This document shows positions 24,174-32,329 of a stretch of 64,000 nt of DNA, piece after piece; within the stretch, counting starts at the first letter, position 1; every line of letters begins with the position of its first letter. Origin of the DNA: Flavobacterium oncorhynchi. GTDB taxonomy: Bacteria > Bacteroidota > Bacteroidia > Flavobacteriales > Flavobacteriaceae. Position numbers and translations under genes: made by a program. Location of the stretch: assembly GCF_002217355.1 (NCBI RefSeq), contig NZ_MUHA01000001.1, positions 164,333 through 228,332 on the forward strand, read 5' to 3'. The notes under the pieces are model-generated. The model made no database searches, was not told where the DNA came from, and was given only the letters and a program-made list of their open reading frames with translations.

Positions 24174-24545
24174 ATGAAAAAAATACTATTCTTACTTCCA
24201 GTATTAGCGCTGGTATCCTGTTATAATGCCGAGCACAATTGTAAAGATTTTAAAACCGGAAAATTCAAATTTGAGTTTGAAGTAAACGGCGTAAAAAAAA
24301 CTACGGTTTTTGAACGCAAAGACAATATTGAAATCGAAACTTTTGAAGGAAAAACAGATACTTCAACTATCCGCTGGGTGAGCGACTGCGAATATGTACT
24401 GCAAAAAAAGCATCCAAAAAATATGGCCGAAGAAAAAGCAATCAGCATGAAAATTCTAAACACCACAAAAGATTCTTATACATTTGAATTTGGTATGGTT
24501 GGTTCTGAGGAAAAACAACGCGGTACTGTTTTTAAAATTGACTAA
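24174..24545 (+). CDS. Small lipoprotein (123 aa), unknown function
   Basis: This protein has the lipoprotein signal MKKILFLLPVLALVSCYNAE (lipobox LVSC) and a small beta-rich body containing GKFKFEFEVNGVKKTTVFERK and TIRWVSDCEYVLQKKHP. The pattern fits a compact beta-barrel-like domain. It is probably anchored to the periplasmic face of a membrane. It precedes a TerC-like gene by 24 bp. Function unknown. Confidence 0.7.
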   Translation: MKKILFLLPVLALVSCYNAEHNCKDFKTGKFKFEFEVNGVKKTTVFERKDNIEIETFEGKTDTSTIRWVSDCEYVLQKKHPKNMAEEKAISMKILNTTKDSYTFEFGMVGSEEKQRGTVFKID

Positions 24546-24569
24546 ATAATATAAATAAACTCGTTTGAT

Positions 24570-25343
24570 ATGGAAGTATTCTTAAATCCTGATGCTTGGA
24601 TTGCTTTATTGACTCTAACTTTTCTTGAAATTGTTTTAGGAATCGATAACATCATCTTTATATCGATTGTTACAGGTAAACTGCCTGAAGAAGATCGCAA
24701 AAAAGCAACCCGAATAGGTTTATTTCTAGCTATGTTCATGCGAATTGCTTTATTGATGGGAATCTCCTATTTAATTGCCATGAAAGCGACAATTTTCAGC
24801 ATTCATTGGGGTTGGTTTGAAGGCGATTTTACTGGACAAGCCGTTATTTTATTCCTTGGAGGTTTATTTTTAATTTATAAAAGCACTAAAGAAATCAGCG
24901 AAAAAGTTGACCATAAAGGCGAGGAAGAACAAACAATTAAGACTGCAGCAAAAAAATCATTTTCAAATGTTATTGTTCAAATTTTATTGATCGATTTAAT
25001 TTTTTCGGTTGATTCCATTTTAACTGCTGTTGGAATGACAAATGGTGTACACGGCGCACTGACTATTATGATAACCGCAGTTATTATTTCGGTTGCCGTT
25101 ATGATGTTGTTTGCTGTTCCTGTTGGAAACTTCGTAAACAAAAATCCATCCATTCAAATATTAGGACTTTCGTTTTTAATCTTAATTGGATTCATGTTAA
25201 TTACAGAAAGTATGCACTTATCAAACGCTGCTCTTGCGGGTGAACATATTGGTGCTGTACCAAAGGGTTATTTATATTTTGCCATCTCATTTTCACTTGC
25301 TGTGGAATTTATTAATATGAGAATCCGCAGAAGACAAGAATAA
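24570..25343 (+). CDS. TerC family membrane protein
   Basis: This 257-residue protein has about seven membrane helices. The TerC signatures are LEIVLGIDNIIFISIVTGKLP (residues about 20-40) and a second acidic helix LLIDLIFSVDSILTAVGMTNG (about 139-159); the paired Asp residues in the two helices are the family's metal-site candidates. TerC proteins are linked to tellurite resistance and, in better-studied members, to manganese export and metal loading of exported enzymes. No ter operon is present, so a manganese role is the more likely reading. Confidence 0.93.
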   Translation: MEVFLNPDAWIALLTLTFLEIVLGIDNIIFISIVTGKLPEEDRKKATRIGLFLAMFMRIALLMGISYLIAMKATIFSIHWGWFEGDFTGQAVILFLGGLFLIYKSTKEISEKVDHKGEEEQTIKTAAKKSFSNVIVQILLIDLIFSVDSILTAVGMTNGVHGALTIMITAVIISVAVMMLFAVPVGNFVNKNPSIQILGLSFLILIGFMLITESMHLSNAALAGEHIGAVPKGYLYFAISFSLAVEFINMRIRRRQE

Positions 25344-25353
25344 ACGTAAAATC

Positions 25354-25382
25354 AAAAGTCCCTTTTTTGGGACTTTTTTTTT
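25354..25382 (+). terminator. Rho-independent terminator of the TerC gene
   Basis: AAAAGTCCC pairs with GGGACTTTT around TTTTT, followed by more T residues. It lies 10 bp after the stop. Confidence 0.85.
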
Positions 25383-25413
25383 ACTCTTAAAAAAAACTAT
25401 TTTTTAACTTTCC

Positions 25414-25463
25414 CTTACCTCTTCACCTTTGCCTCTTTGCCCCTTTGTACCTATGCACCTTTA
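25414..25463. repeat. CCTTTG-type repeat tract, second copy
   Basis: CTTCACCTTTGCCTCTTTGC and following units share the exact 15-mer TGCCCCTTTGTACCT with the tract at 5363-5400. It lies between the TerC terminator and the next promoter region. Confidence 0.5.
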
Positions 25464-25519
25464 CAATCAAACCAAAATAATAATCAGGTGTTCCTTTTAC
25501 ATTTCTATTTTATATAGTA

Positions 25520-25540
25520 CATTAGATTTCAAATCTGATG
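25520..25540. promoter_or_regulatory. 21-bp near-perfect palindrome just upstream of the cNMP/CBS gene
   Basis: CATTAGATTT-C-AAATCTGATG has 9 of 10 arm positions paired. The palindrome ends 1 bp before the ATG at 25542 and could be an operator or an mRNA hairpin that hides the ribosome site. It overlaps a near-match (TAGATTTC) to the -7 element. Confidence 0.5.
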
Positions 25541-25541
25541 T

Positions 25542-27464
25542 ATGAAAAATACCATTTCACAAAGAGTTGCCGACTTTTTAAAGAACTTCCCTCCTTTTAA
25601 TTTTTTGCATCCAATGGATCTCGAAAAGCTCTCGGAACAAATCTCTATTGTTTATAAAGATAAAGATGCTGTTATTTTTGCCGAAAATGAAAAAACGCAC
25701 GATTCCTTCTATGTCGTCCATAAAGGAGCAGTTGCACTCAAAAAAAGTCAAAAAAGCACTGTTTTAGATATGTGTGACGAAGGTGATATTTTTGGATTAC
25801 GTCCGCTTTTAGCACAGGAAAATTATATTATGGAAGCCGTTGCACACGAAGAAACCATTCTATATGCAATTCCTATAGCCGTATTTAAGCCTTATGCCCT
25901 TGAAAATAGAAATATTGGTAATTTCCTGATTGAAAGTTATGCTTCAAATACTAAAAATCCTTATTCAGATATTCATAAAGACAAACTATACGGTGATGAC
26001 GATTTATTGAATGAAAACCGCCATTCAAACAATGATTCATTCGACTTAGCGCCCATAAAATATTCAAAAAAAATAGTCACTTGCAGTCCTTCTACAACAG
26101 TAAAAGAAATTGCCAAAATCATGAATACTAAAAAAGTAGGCGCCATATTGATTGTCGACGAAATGCTGCCAATTGGTATTTTGACTGATAAAGATCTTCG
26201 CAATAAAATTGTTACTGGAGATTATTCAATCATGACAACTGCCGAAACAATCATGACAAAACCTGTGATTACGTACCCGAAAAAAATGACGGTTACTGAG
26301 GCTCAAATGGCAATGATGAAAAGCAATATCAGCCATTTATGTCTTACCAAAGATGGAACTGTAAATACAAAAGCAGTTGGAATTTTATCGAAACACGATG
26401 TAATGGTTGCTCTTGGAAATAACCCGGCAGTTTTGATTAAAGCTTTGAAAAGAGCTAAAAAAACTAAAGAAATAAAACCTATTCGAAATCGTATTATGCA
26501 GCTTCTTCAAGGGTATTTAGATCAAAATATTCCGATGACATTGATTTCTAAAATCATAACAGAACTCAATGAAGCCTGCACAACACGTGTAATCGAAATT
26601 TGCATTGAAAAAATGAGCAGTCCGCCGCCTGTAAAATTTGCATGGCTGGCTCTAGGAAGCCAAGGACGAGGTGAACAAATGCTGCATACAGATCAAGACA
26701 ATGCGATTGTATATGAAAATGTTTCAGATGTTTTTAAAGATGAAACTAAAATTTATTTTTTAAAATTTGCTGCATTGGTCAACAAAGGTTTATTTGATAT
26801 TGGTTATGATTATTGTCCTGCCGAAATGATGGCTTCGAACCCTAAATGGTGTATGAGTCTAGATGAATGGAAGTCTCAAGTGCATCACTGGATTACAAAT
26901 CCAGGAAAAAATGAGGTTTTATTATCGTTTATTTTCTTTGATTATAGTTTGACGTATGGCGATGCCGAAATTGCGAATCAACTCTCCGATTTTATTTTTG
27001 AAGACATAAAAGCTAACCCAATATTTTATGTTCATTTAGTGAGTGGTGCATTGCAAAATCCATCTCCAACAGGATTCTTCAGACAATTTCTTGTAGAGCA
27101 AGACGGCGCAAATAAAGATAATTTCGATATTAAAAGACGAGCTTTAATGCCTTTAACAGATGCCGCACGAGTATTAATTTTATCCCATTCTGTGAAATCT
27201 ATCAGTAATACTGCAGAGCGTTTTGAAAAACTGGCAGAATTGGAACCTAATAATAGAGAACTTTATTTATCCTGTTCTTACTCCTTTAAAGCTTTATTAA
27301 AATTTAGAACCAAACAAGGACTTTTACACCACGATTCTGGACAGTTTATTGCTTTGGAATCTTTATCTAAAATGGAAAAAATTAAACTGAAACGTACTTT
27401 TAAAACTATAAAAGAACTTCAAGAACTTATCTCGATACGATTTAATATTTCAAATTTAGTATAG
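25542..27464 (+). CDS. cNMP-binding / CBS / DUF294 nucleotidyltransferase-like signalling protein
   Basis: This 640-residue cytoplasmic protein has three modules. A cyclic-nucleotide-binding-like beta-roll covers residues 10-130. A CBS pair covers about 170-290, with VGAILIVDEMLPIGILTDKDLR as its first core. A GlnD-type nucleotidyltransferase domain covers about 320-460, with GSQGRGE (372-378) and TDQDNA (383-388), followed by a helical DUF294 C-terminal domain. The GS...DxD motif is intact, so it may transfer nucleotides to a protein. Effectors of the cNMP-like and CBS domains are unknown. A 3'-5' exonuclease gene begins 2 bp later. Confidence 0.88.
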   Translation: MKNTISQRVADFLKNFPPFNFLHPMDLEKLSEQISIVYKDKDAVIFAENEKTHDSFYVVHKGAVALKKSQKSTVLDMCDEGDIFGLRPLLAQENYIMEAVAHEETILYAIPIAVFKPYALENRNIGNFLIESYASNTKNPYSDIHKDKLYGDDDLLNENRHSNNDSFDLAPIKYSKKIVTCSPSTTVKEIAKIMNTKKVGAILIVDEMLPIGILTDKDLRNKIVTGDYSIMTTAETIMTKPVITYPKKMTVTEAQMAMMKSNISHLCLTKDGTVNTKAVGILSKHDVMVALGNNPAVLIKALKRAKKTKEIKPIRNRIMQLLQGYLDQNIPMTLISKIITELNEACTTRVIEICIEKMSSPPPVKFAWLALGSQGRGEQMLHTDQDNAIVYENVSDVFKDETKIYFLKFAALVNKGLFDIGYDYCPAEMMASNPKWCMSLDEWKSQVHHWITNPGKNEVLLSFIFFDYSLTYGDAEIANQLSDFIFEDIKANPIFYVHLVSGALQNPSPTGFFRQFLVEQDGANKDNFDIKRRALMPLTDAARVLILSHSVKSISNTAERFEKLAELEPNNRELYLSCSYSFKALLKFRTKQGLLHHDSGQFIALESLSKMEKIKLKRTFKTIKELQELISIRFNISNLV

Positions 27465-27466
27465 CG

Positions 27467-28093
27467 ATGGGTTTATTTAATTTTTGGAAAAAAGACGACG
27501 AACTCTTCGACGAAAGCATCACTATCGAAGAAACCCGATTTGTAGTTCTAGATACTGAAACAACAGGATTCGACTACGAAAATGATCGAATTTTATGCAT
27601 TGGCGCTTTAGTGCTGCAAAACAACGTAATTTCTGTTCAGGAAACACTGGAAATTTATCTTCAGCAAGATCATTACGACAAATCGACTGCGCAGATTCAC
27701 GGAATATTAAGAGATTTTGTTTTAAAACGCCCAAGTGAACTAGAGGCTTTACAGCAGTTTTTAACTTTTTTAGGAGATTCTATTATCATTGCACATCATA
27801 CAGTTTTTGATATCACTATGATTAACAAAGCATTAGAAAGAAATAATTTGCCGCAGTTAACTAATAAAACTTTAGATACGGCATATTTATACAAAAAAAC
27901 ACTAATTAAATCTCATTTGTTTGAGCGCAAAGATCATTACACTTTAGACGATCTTGCAGATAAATTTGATATTTCAAAAAAAGATCGACATACGGCTTTG
28001 GGCGATGCTTATATTACCGCAATTGCTTTTTTGAAAATTGTAAAAAAATTAAAAGAGAAAAAAGAAATTTCTTTAAATCAGCTTTTTAAATAA
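27467..28093 (+). CDS. 3'-5' exonuclease, DEDDh / DNA polymerase III epsilon family
   Basis: This 208-residue nuclease has ExoI LDTETTG (about residues 28-34), ExoII IIAHHTVFDITMI, and ExoIII HTALGDAYITA with the DEDDh histidine. It follows the cNMP/CBS/nucleotidyltransferase gene by 2 bp and is surely cotranscribed. As a stand-alone protein it could act in repair or RNA turnover. Pairing with a DUF294 nucleotidyltransferase occurs in other bacteria, hinting at a shared pathway. Its substrate is not shown by the sequence. Confidence 0.9.
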   Translation: MGLFNFWKKDDELFDESITIEETRFVVLDTETTGFDYENDRILCIGALVLQNNVISVQETLEIYLQQDHYDKSTAQIHGILRDFVLKRPSELEALQQFLTFLGDSIIIAHHTVFDITMINKALERNNLPQLTNKTLDTAYLYKKTLIKSHLFERKDHYTLDDLADKFDISKKDRHTALGDAYITAIAFLKIVKKLKEKKEISLNQLFK

Positions 28094-28220
28094 TTTTAAG
28101 ATTTTATTAATACTCTAAAATTTACATTAGACTCAAAAATTTACCATTTAGTAATCTTTGACTTATTATTTATTAGCAATAAGAAAAAACTAGCATAACA
28201 TATATTTTGTTTTTCGAAGA

Positions 28221-28228
28221 TAGCTTTG
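28221..28228 (+). promoter_or_regulatory. Predicted -7 promoter element of the PhoX-like gene
   Basis: TAGCTTTG matches TAnnTTTG and gives a leader of about 20-25 bases to the ATG at 28254. The 160-bp gap upstream contains no other feature. Confidence 0.45.
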
Positions 28229-28253
28229 CCTCAATCAAAAAAACAAAACAAAT

Positions 28254-29735
28254 ATGAAAACTACTTTTTTAAAATCAGTTGCATTGCTTGGTATTACAGG
28301 TCTTTCTGTAATTAGCTGCCAAAATGACGACAAAGATTCATCAAAAGATGTAAACACTGCTATCGACTTTACTTCACACTCAAAAGTTCCTGCTTTTGTA
28401 TTTCCGATGACAGGTTTTGAAAACCTTAAAATAAGCACGTTAATTGCAAGTTCTGACGTACTTCCAGATTCTCCTAAATTTGTTTACGGTGCACAGCCTG
28501 ATGGTGCTGGATTAATGAAAAATCCAACTGGAGAAGGTTATATTATGATTACAAATCATGAAATCCTGCAATCAGTTTCAAGAGTTTATTTAGACAAAAC
28601 TTTTAAACCTGTAAAAGGAGATTATCTTGTTGACGGAGTTGGAGGTTTAACACGTTTATGCTCTGCAACTTTAGCAACACCAGAAATTCACGGATTTGGT
28701 CCTATCTTTTTAACTGCTGGAGAAAGCGGACAAGAAAGTATGGTTCACGGAATTAATCCGTTAGGACAATCATCAGATAAAAGCAGAACAGATAGAGTTT
28801 TACCAGCTTTAGGAAAAGCAAGTATGGAAAATGCTGTTCCGCTTCCTAAAGAAGCTTATCCAGGGAAAACTGTTATTCTTATTGGAGAAGATCAATCGTA
28901 TGCAACTTCACACGTAAGTGCAGGACAATTGATTATGTATATGAGTTCTACTGTTGGAGATTTAAGTAATGGTAAACTATATGCTTTAAAAAGAACTGAC
29001 GGGAATCAAGTAGAAACTACAATGAAACTAAACAACTCTTATCCTGTTCAGTTTGTTGAAATTCCAAATGCTAAAAACTTAACAGGAGCTGTAATTAATA
29101 CAACCGTTAATGACTTAAAAGCAATTCGTTTTTCAAGAGTTGAAGATGTCGATTACAGAAAAGGAAGTGCAAGTAACAACAGAGAAGTATATTTTACAGC
29201 AACTGGTCAAGCAACAAACAATGCTCCTGTTGATGGATATACAATGTGGGGAAGAGTTTATAAATTAAAAATGGACGCTGCAGATCCGCTTAAAGGAACT
29301 TTAGAATTGGCTGTCGAAGGTGACAGTACTCCAGGAACGGGAATCATCAACCCAGATAACTTATGTGTAACTGAAAATTTCGTTTACATTCAGGAAGATG
29401 GTGACAGCTATTATGCTGATGCTAAACACGATTCGTACATCTGGCAATACAATATCGCTACAAAACAAAATAAACCTTGGTTAAACATGAACCACAAAAG
29501 AACGGATACGGCTTGGAATGCTCTTTACAACCAAACTGGTGAAATGAGATTTGGAAGCTGGGAATTTGGAGCAATGGAAGATATATCTGATATCATTGGT
29601 GTTCCTGATACTTTTACTGTAAATATTCACCCTCACACTTGGCAGAGCGATGCGTTTAAAAACGCTGATGGTTCTGGAACTCAAACTAACAAAGAGGGCG
29701 GACAAACTGTAATTATTAGAAACGTACAACGATAA
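28254..29735 (+). CDS. PhoX-like (DUF839) lipoprotein
   Basis: This 493-residue protein has a signal peptide with lipobox-like VISC at residues 20-23, so it is exported and probably lipidated. Segments resemble the PhoX/DUF839 beta-propeller: ITNHEILQ, VDGVGGLTRLCSATLATPE, LIGEDQSYATSHVSAGQL and GIINPDNLCVTENFVYIQEDG. PhoX enzymes are calcium- and iron-dependent alkaline phosphatases, but a phosphatase active site was not confirmed, so it may be a non-phosphatase relative. It is followed by a terminator hairpin and a di-heme peroxidase gene; the two may both act in the periplasm on iron or redox chemistry. Confidence 0.7.
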   Translation: MKTTFLKSVALLGITGLSVISCQNDDKDSSKDVNTAIDFTSHSKVPAFVFPMTGFENLKISTLIASSDVLPDSPKFVYGAQPDGAGLMKNPTGEGYIMITNHEILQSVSRVYLDKTFKPVKGDYLVDGVGGLTRLCSATLATPEIHGFGPIFLTAGESGQESMVHGINPLGQSSDKSRTDRVLPALGKASMENAVPLPKEAYPGKTVILIGEDQSYATSHVSAGQLIMYMSSTVGDLSNGKLYALKRTDGNQVETTMKLNNSYPVQFVEIPNAKNLTGAVINTTVNDLKAIRFSRVEDVDYRKGSASNNREVYFTATGQATNNAPVDGYTMWGRVYKLKMDAADPLKGTLELAVEGDSTPGTGIINPDNLCVTENFVYIQEDGDSYYADAKHDSYIWQYNIATKQNKPWLNMNHKRTDTAWNALYNQTGEMRFGSWEFGAMEDISDIIGVPDTFTVNIHPHTWQSDAFKNADGSGTQTNKEGGQTVIIRNVQR

Positions 29736-29756
29736 TAAATACAGCCAAAATCTATC

Positions 29757-29789
29757 AACAACCCTTATTTTCTAGATAAGGGTTGTTTC
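29757..29789 (+). terminator. Hairpin after the PhoX-like gene
   Basis: AACAACCCTTAT (29757-29768) pairs perfectly with ATAAGGGTTGTT (29776-29787). The T-tract is weak, so it may be a partial terminator that lets some transcription run into the peroxidase gene 18 bp beyond. Confidence 0.7.
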
Positions 29790-29804
29790 TATTACAATAC
29801 TATT

Positions 29805-31589
29805 ATGAAATTAAAGCACTTTACTTTTCTACTTTTGACACTTTGTTTTTTCTTTTCATGCCAAAAAAATGAACTTTCAAAAACGACTATAAAACAAGAT
29901 TTATTAGTTGACTTAACCAAGTTAAACAATGAAATTGTAAAATTTCAGAAGCTGATTACAAATACCTCATCGCAAAAAGAAATTGTTGAACAGTTTAAAA
30001 AATCACGTCTGGCTTATAAAAAAGTTGAATGGGCAATTGAATACTTTGCACCTGAGACAGCGAGATTTATGAATGGTCCAGCCTTAGATGAAATGGAACT
30101 TGAAGAAAACAGATCATTTGAACCTCATGGTTTTCAGGTTATCGAAGAAATGATTTATCCAGAATATGATGCTGAAAACAATCCCGATATAATTAAAGAA
30201 TTGAATATTTTTCAGTCCAATATTAAACAGCTGAAAAGCACTTTTGAAGTTATTACGATCAGTAACGATTATGCACTAGACGCTATTCAACAAAATATTT
30301 TTAGGGTTATTGCCTTAGGAATTACAGGTTTTGACAGTCCAATTTTACAATCTTCAATTCCAGAAGCGGCCGAAAGTTTGATTGTAATTTCAAAATCACT
30401 TGAAAAAATTAACGCCGGTAATACATCATTATCAGACCTAAACAAATTAACTGCAAAAGCGCAAAAGTACTGCACTGAAAACAATAATTTCAATGCTTTT
30501 AATCGTGCCTTTTTTATAACGGAATATCTAAATCCGATTTCAAAAAAAATTAAAGCTTTTCAGAAAGAAGAAAATATTAAAAATGTTAAAAAAAGCAGTC
30601 CATTAAACCCAGCTATTGAAACTTTATTTGATAAAGATGCGTTTGATGTCAACGCTTTTGTGCTTTCTGACGAATATAATTTTACGAAAGAAAAAGCTGT
30701 TTTAGGAGAAAAATTATTTTATGACAAAGGTCTTTCTAAAAACAACGATCGAAGCTGCGCCTCCTGTCATCATCCTGAAAAAGCATTTACAGACGGCTTA
30801 AAAACAAACGTTTCTTTGACTGGTTCGAATTTAGCCAGAAATACTCCTACTCTAACCTACGCTTCTTTACAAAACGCTCAATTTTGGGATATGCGCCAAT
30901 TAGATTTAGAAAAACAAAGTGTAGACGTTATTCAAAATAAAGATGAGATGCATGGTTCTATGGAAAATATTCATGCAAAGATTCAATTGGATAATGAATA
31001 TGTAAAACTATTTAAAAAAGCGTATCCAAAAACCTCAAAACCTGAAGCTTGGCAAATTCAAAATGCTATTGCTAGTTATGTTCGTTCTTTAAACGCTTTC
31101 GATTCTCGATTTGACGAATACATGAGAGGAAATAAAAACAGTCTTAACAATGAAGAAATAGAAGGAATGAACCTTTTTATGGGAAAAGCAAAATGCGCAA
31201 CTTGTCATTTTACGCCATTATTTAACGGAACAGTTCCACCTAGTTATTCTAAAACGGAGCATGAAGTTATTGGAACTCCAAAGGAAGCTTCAGGAAAAAC
31301 ATTAAGCCCAGATAAAGGTCGTTATTTGTATAATAAAATGCCGCAATTAGTTGGTGCCTTTAAAACTCCAACTGTACGAAATGCAGCAGTTACAGCTCCA
31401 TATATGCACAACGGAGTTTTTAAAACGCTGGAAGAAGTAGTTTCTTTTTACAATAAAGGCGGCGGGCAAGGCTTAGGCTACGAAGTAGAAAACCAAACGC
31501 TTCCTTTTGATAAATTGAACCTAACTGTAAAAGAAGAAAAAGCTTTAGTTGCTTTTATGAAAACGCTTACGGACAAGAAATACCAGTAA
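29805..31589 (+). CDS. Di-heme cytochrome c peroxidase (MauG/CcpA-like) with imelysin-like N-terminal domain
   Basis: This 594-residue lipoprotein (lipobox FFSC) has two parts. The N-terminal ~250 residues are helical and include FEPHGFQVIEEMIYPEYD, resembling the imelysin/EfeO-type repeat with its GxHxxE-like motif, although the central His is Gln here. The C-terminal part has two heme-binding motifs, CASCHHPEKAFTDG (about residues 321-334) and CATCHFTPLFNGT (about 465-477), with the ligand-region segment PYMHNGVF near the end. Such peroxidases reduce hydrogen peroxide or oxidise cofactors in the periplasm. A strong terminator follows. The imelysin reading is by eye. Confidence 0.82.
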   Translation: MKLKHFTFLLLTLCFFFSCQKNELSKTTIKQDLLVDLTKLNNEIVKFQKLITNTSSQKEIVEQFKKSRLAYKKVEWAIEYFAPETARFMNGPALDEMELEENRSFEPHGFQVIEEMIYPEYDAENNPDIIKELNIFQSNIKQLKSTFEVITISNDYALDAIQQNIFRVIALGITGFDSPILQSSIPEAAESLIVISKSLEKINAGNTSLSDLNKLTAKAQKYCTENNNFNAFNRAFFITEYLNPISKKIKAFQKEENIKNVKKSSPLNPAIETLFDKDAFDVNAFVLSDEYNFTKEKAVLGEKLFYDKGLSKNNDRSCASCHHPEKAFTDGLKTNVSLTGSNLARNTPTLTYASLQNAQFWDMRQLDLEKQSVDVIQNKDEMHGSMENIHAKIQLDNEYVKLFKKAYPKTSKPEAWQIQNAIASYVRSLNAFDSRFDEYMRGNKNSLNNEEIEGMNLFMGKAKCATCHFTPLFNGTVPPSYSKTEHEVIGTPKEASGKTLSPDKGRYLYNKMPQLVGAFKTPTVRNAAVTAPYMHNGVFKTLEEVVSFYNKGGGQGLGYEVENQTLPFDKLNLTVKEEKALVAFMKTLTDKKYQ

Positions 31590-31610
31590 AACCAAAATAA
31601 TTTTTAGAAA

Positions 31611-31645
31611 AAAAACGGCCAAAAATCATCTTTTTGGCCGTTTTA
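31611..31645 (+). terminator. Rho-independent terminator of the peroxidase gene
   Basis: AAAACGGCCAAAAA pairs with TTTTTGGCCGTTTT around TCATC. It ends 3 bp before the end of the minus-strand T6SS remnant and can work for both directions. Confidence 0.88.
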
Positions 31646-31648
31646 CAT

Positions 31649-32329
31649 TTAATCAACAAACATTCGATACGGAAACACATTTGAAGATCTGGTTTTAAGA
31701 TTCTTCATGAAGCTTTCGCATAAATAGCTCCACTCAGAATCCGACAAATGTTGTTTCTCCTCAGGATTTGTTTTAATATAAATATCAACTGTTCGGCTAA
31801 AACCTGCTTTTACCGAAATTTCTTTTCGTGTTCCTTTTTCGATTTTTATATCTAAAATCGAGCTTTTAAAATGACTAAATCCAAAGGCTTTAATATCGGC
31901 AAAAGTTACGATTCTGCCGCGGCTCAGTAAAGCATTTCTATACGCTAGAATTCTGTCTTTATTACTTTGTTTATTTAAACCACCAGCTGTATTGGTCATT
32001 AGAGTTATACTATTACTTACAAAAGTCAAATCTGAAGATTCTAAGACTGTCCCTGTTTTAACATCATTTCCTTCTTCTGCACAGGTTGACCAATAATTAA
32101 TTTGGAACGAATTTTCCATATTTTTTTCAATCTTAGGCTTGATAATTAAATATGGATCATTATTCTTCAAAAAACTACTTTCTTTAGCCTGTTGTTCAAC
32201 AGATGCTAGAAGCTGGCTGATTTGCGACAATGAACTGGTCATAAAATCTTTTCCTAAGCCTGAAAATGAAGATGTTTCATCTTTAAGCAGATCAAGCAGA
32301 TTTTGAAGCAGTTCATTGAAGAAATTCAT
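31649..32329 (-). pseudogene. Probable C-terminal remnant of a T6SS TssF-like baseplate gene
   Basis: This 226-residue frame contains NKDRILAYRNALLSRGRIVTFADIKAF and GFSRTVDIYIKT, a pattern like the C-terminal half of Bacteroidota (T6SSiii) TssF baseplate proteins; full proteins are usually several hundred residues longer. In frame, a TAA codon lies two codons upstream of its ATG, and the first nine codons are the antisense of the neighbouring clpV-like gene. The true N-terminal half is therefore missing and the start is a fortuitous one created by rearrangement. No promoter is seen. No hcp, vgrG or tssB/C is present in the window. TssF identity is probable, truncation is strongly supported. 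Confidence 0.6.
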
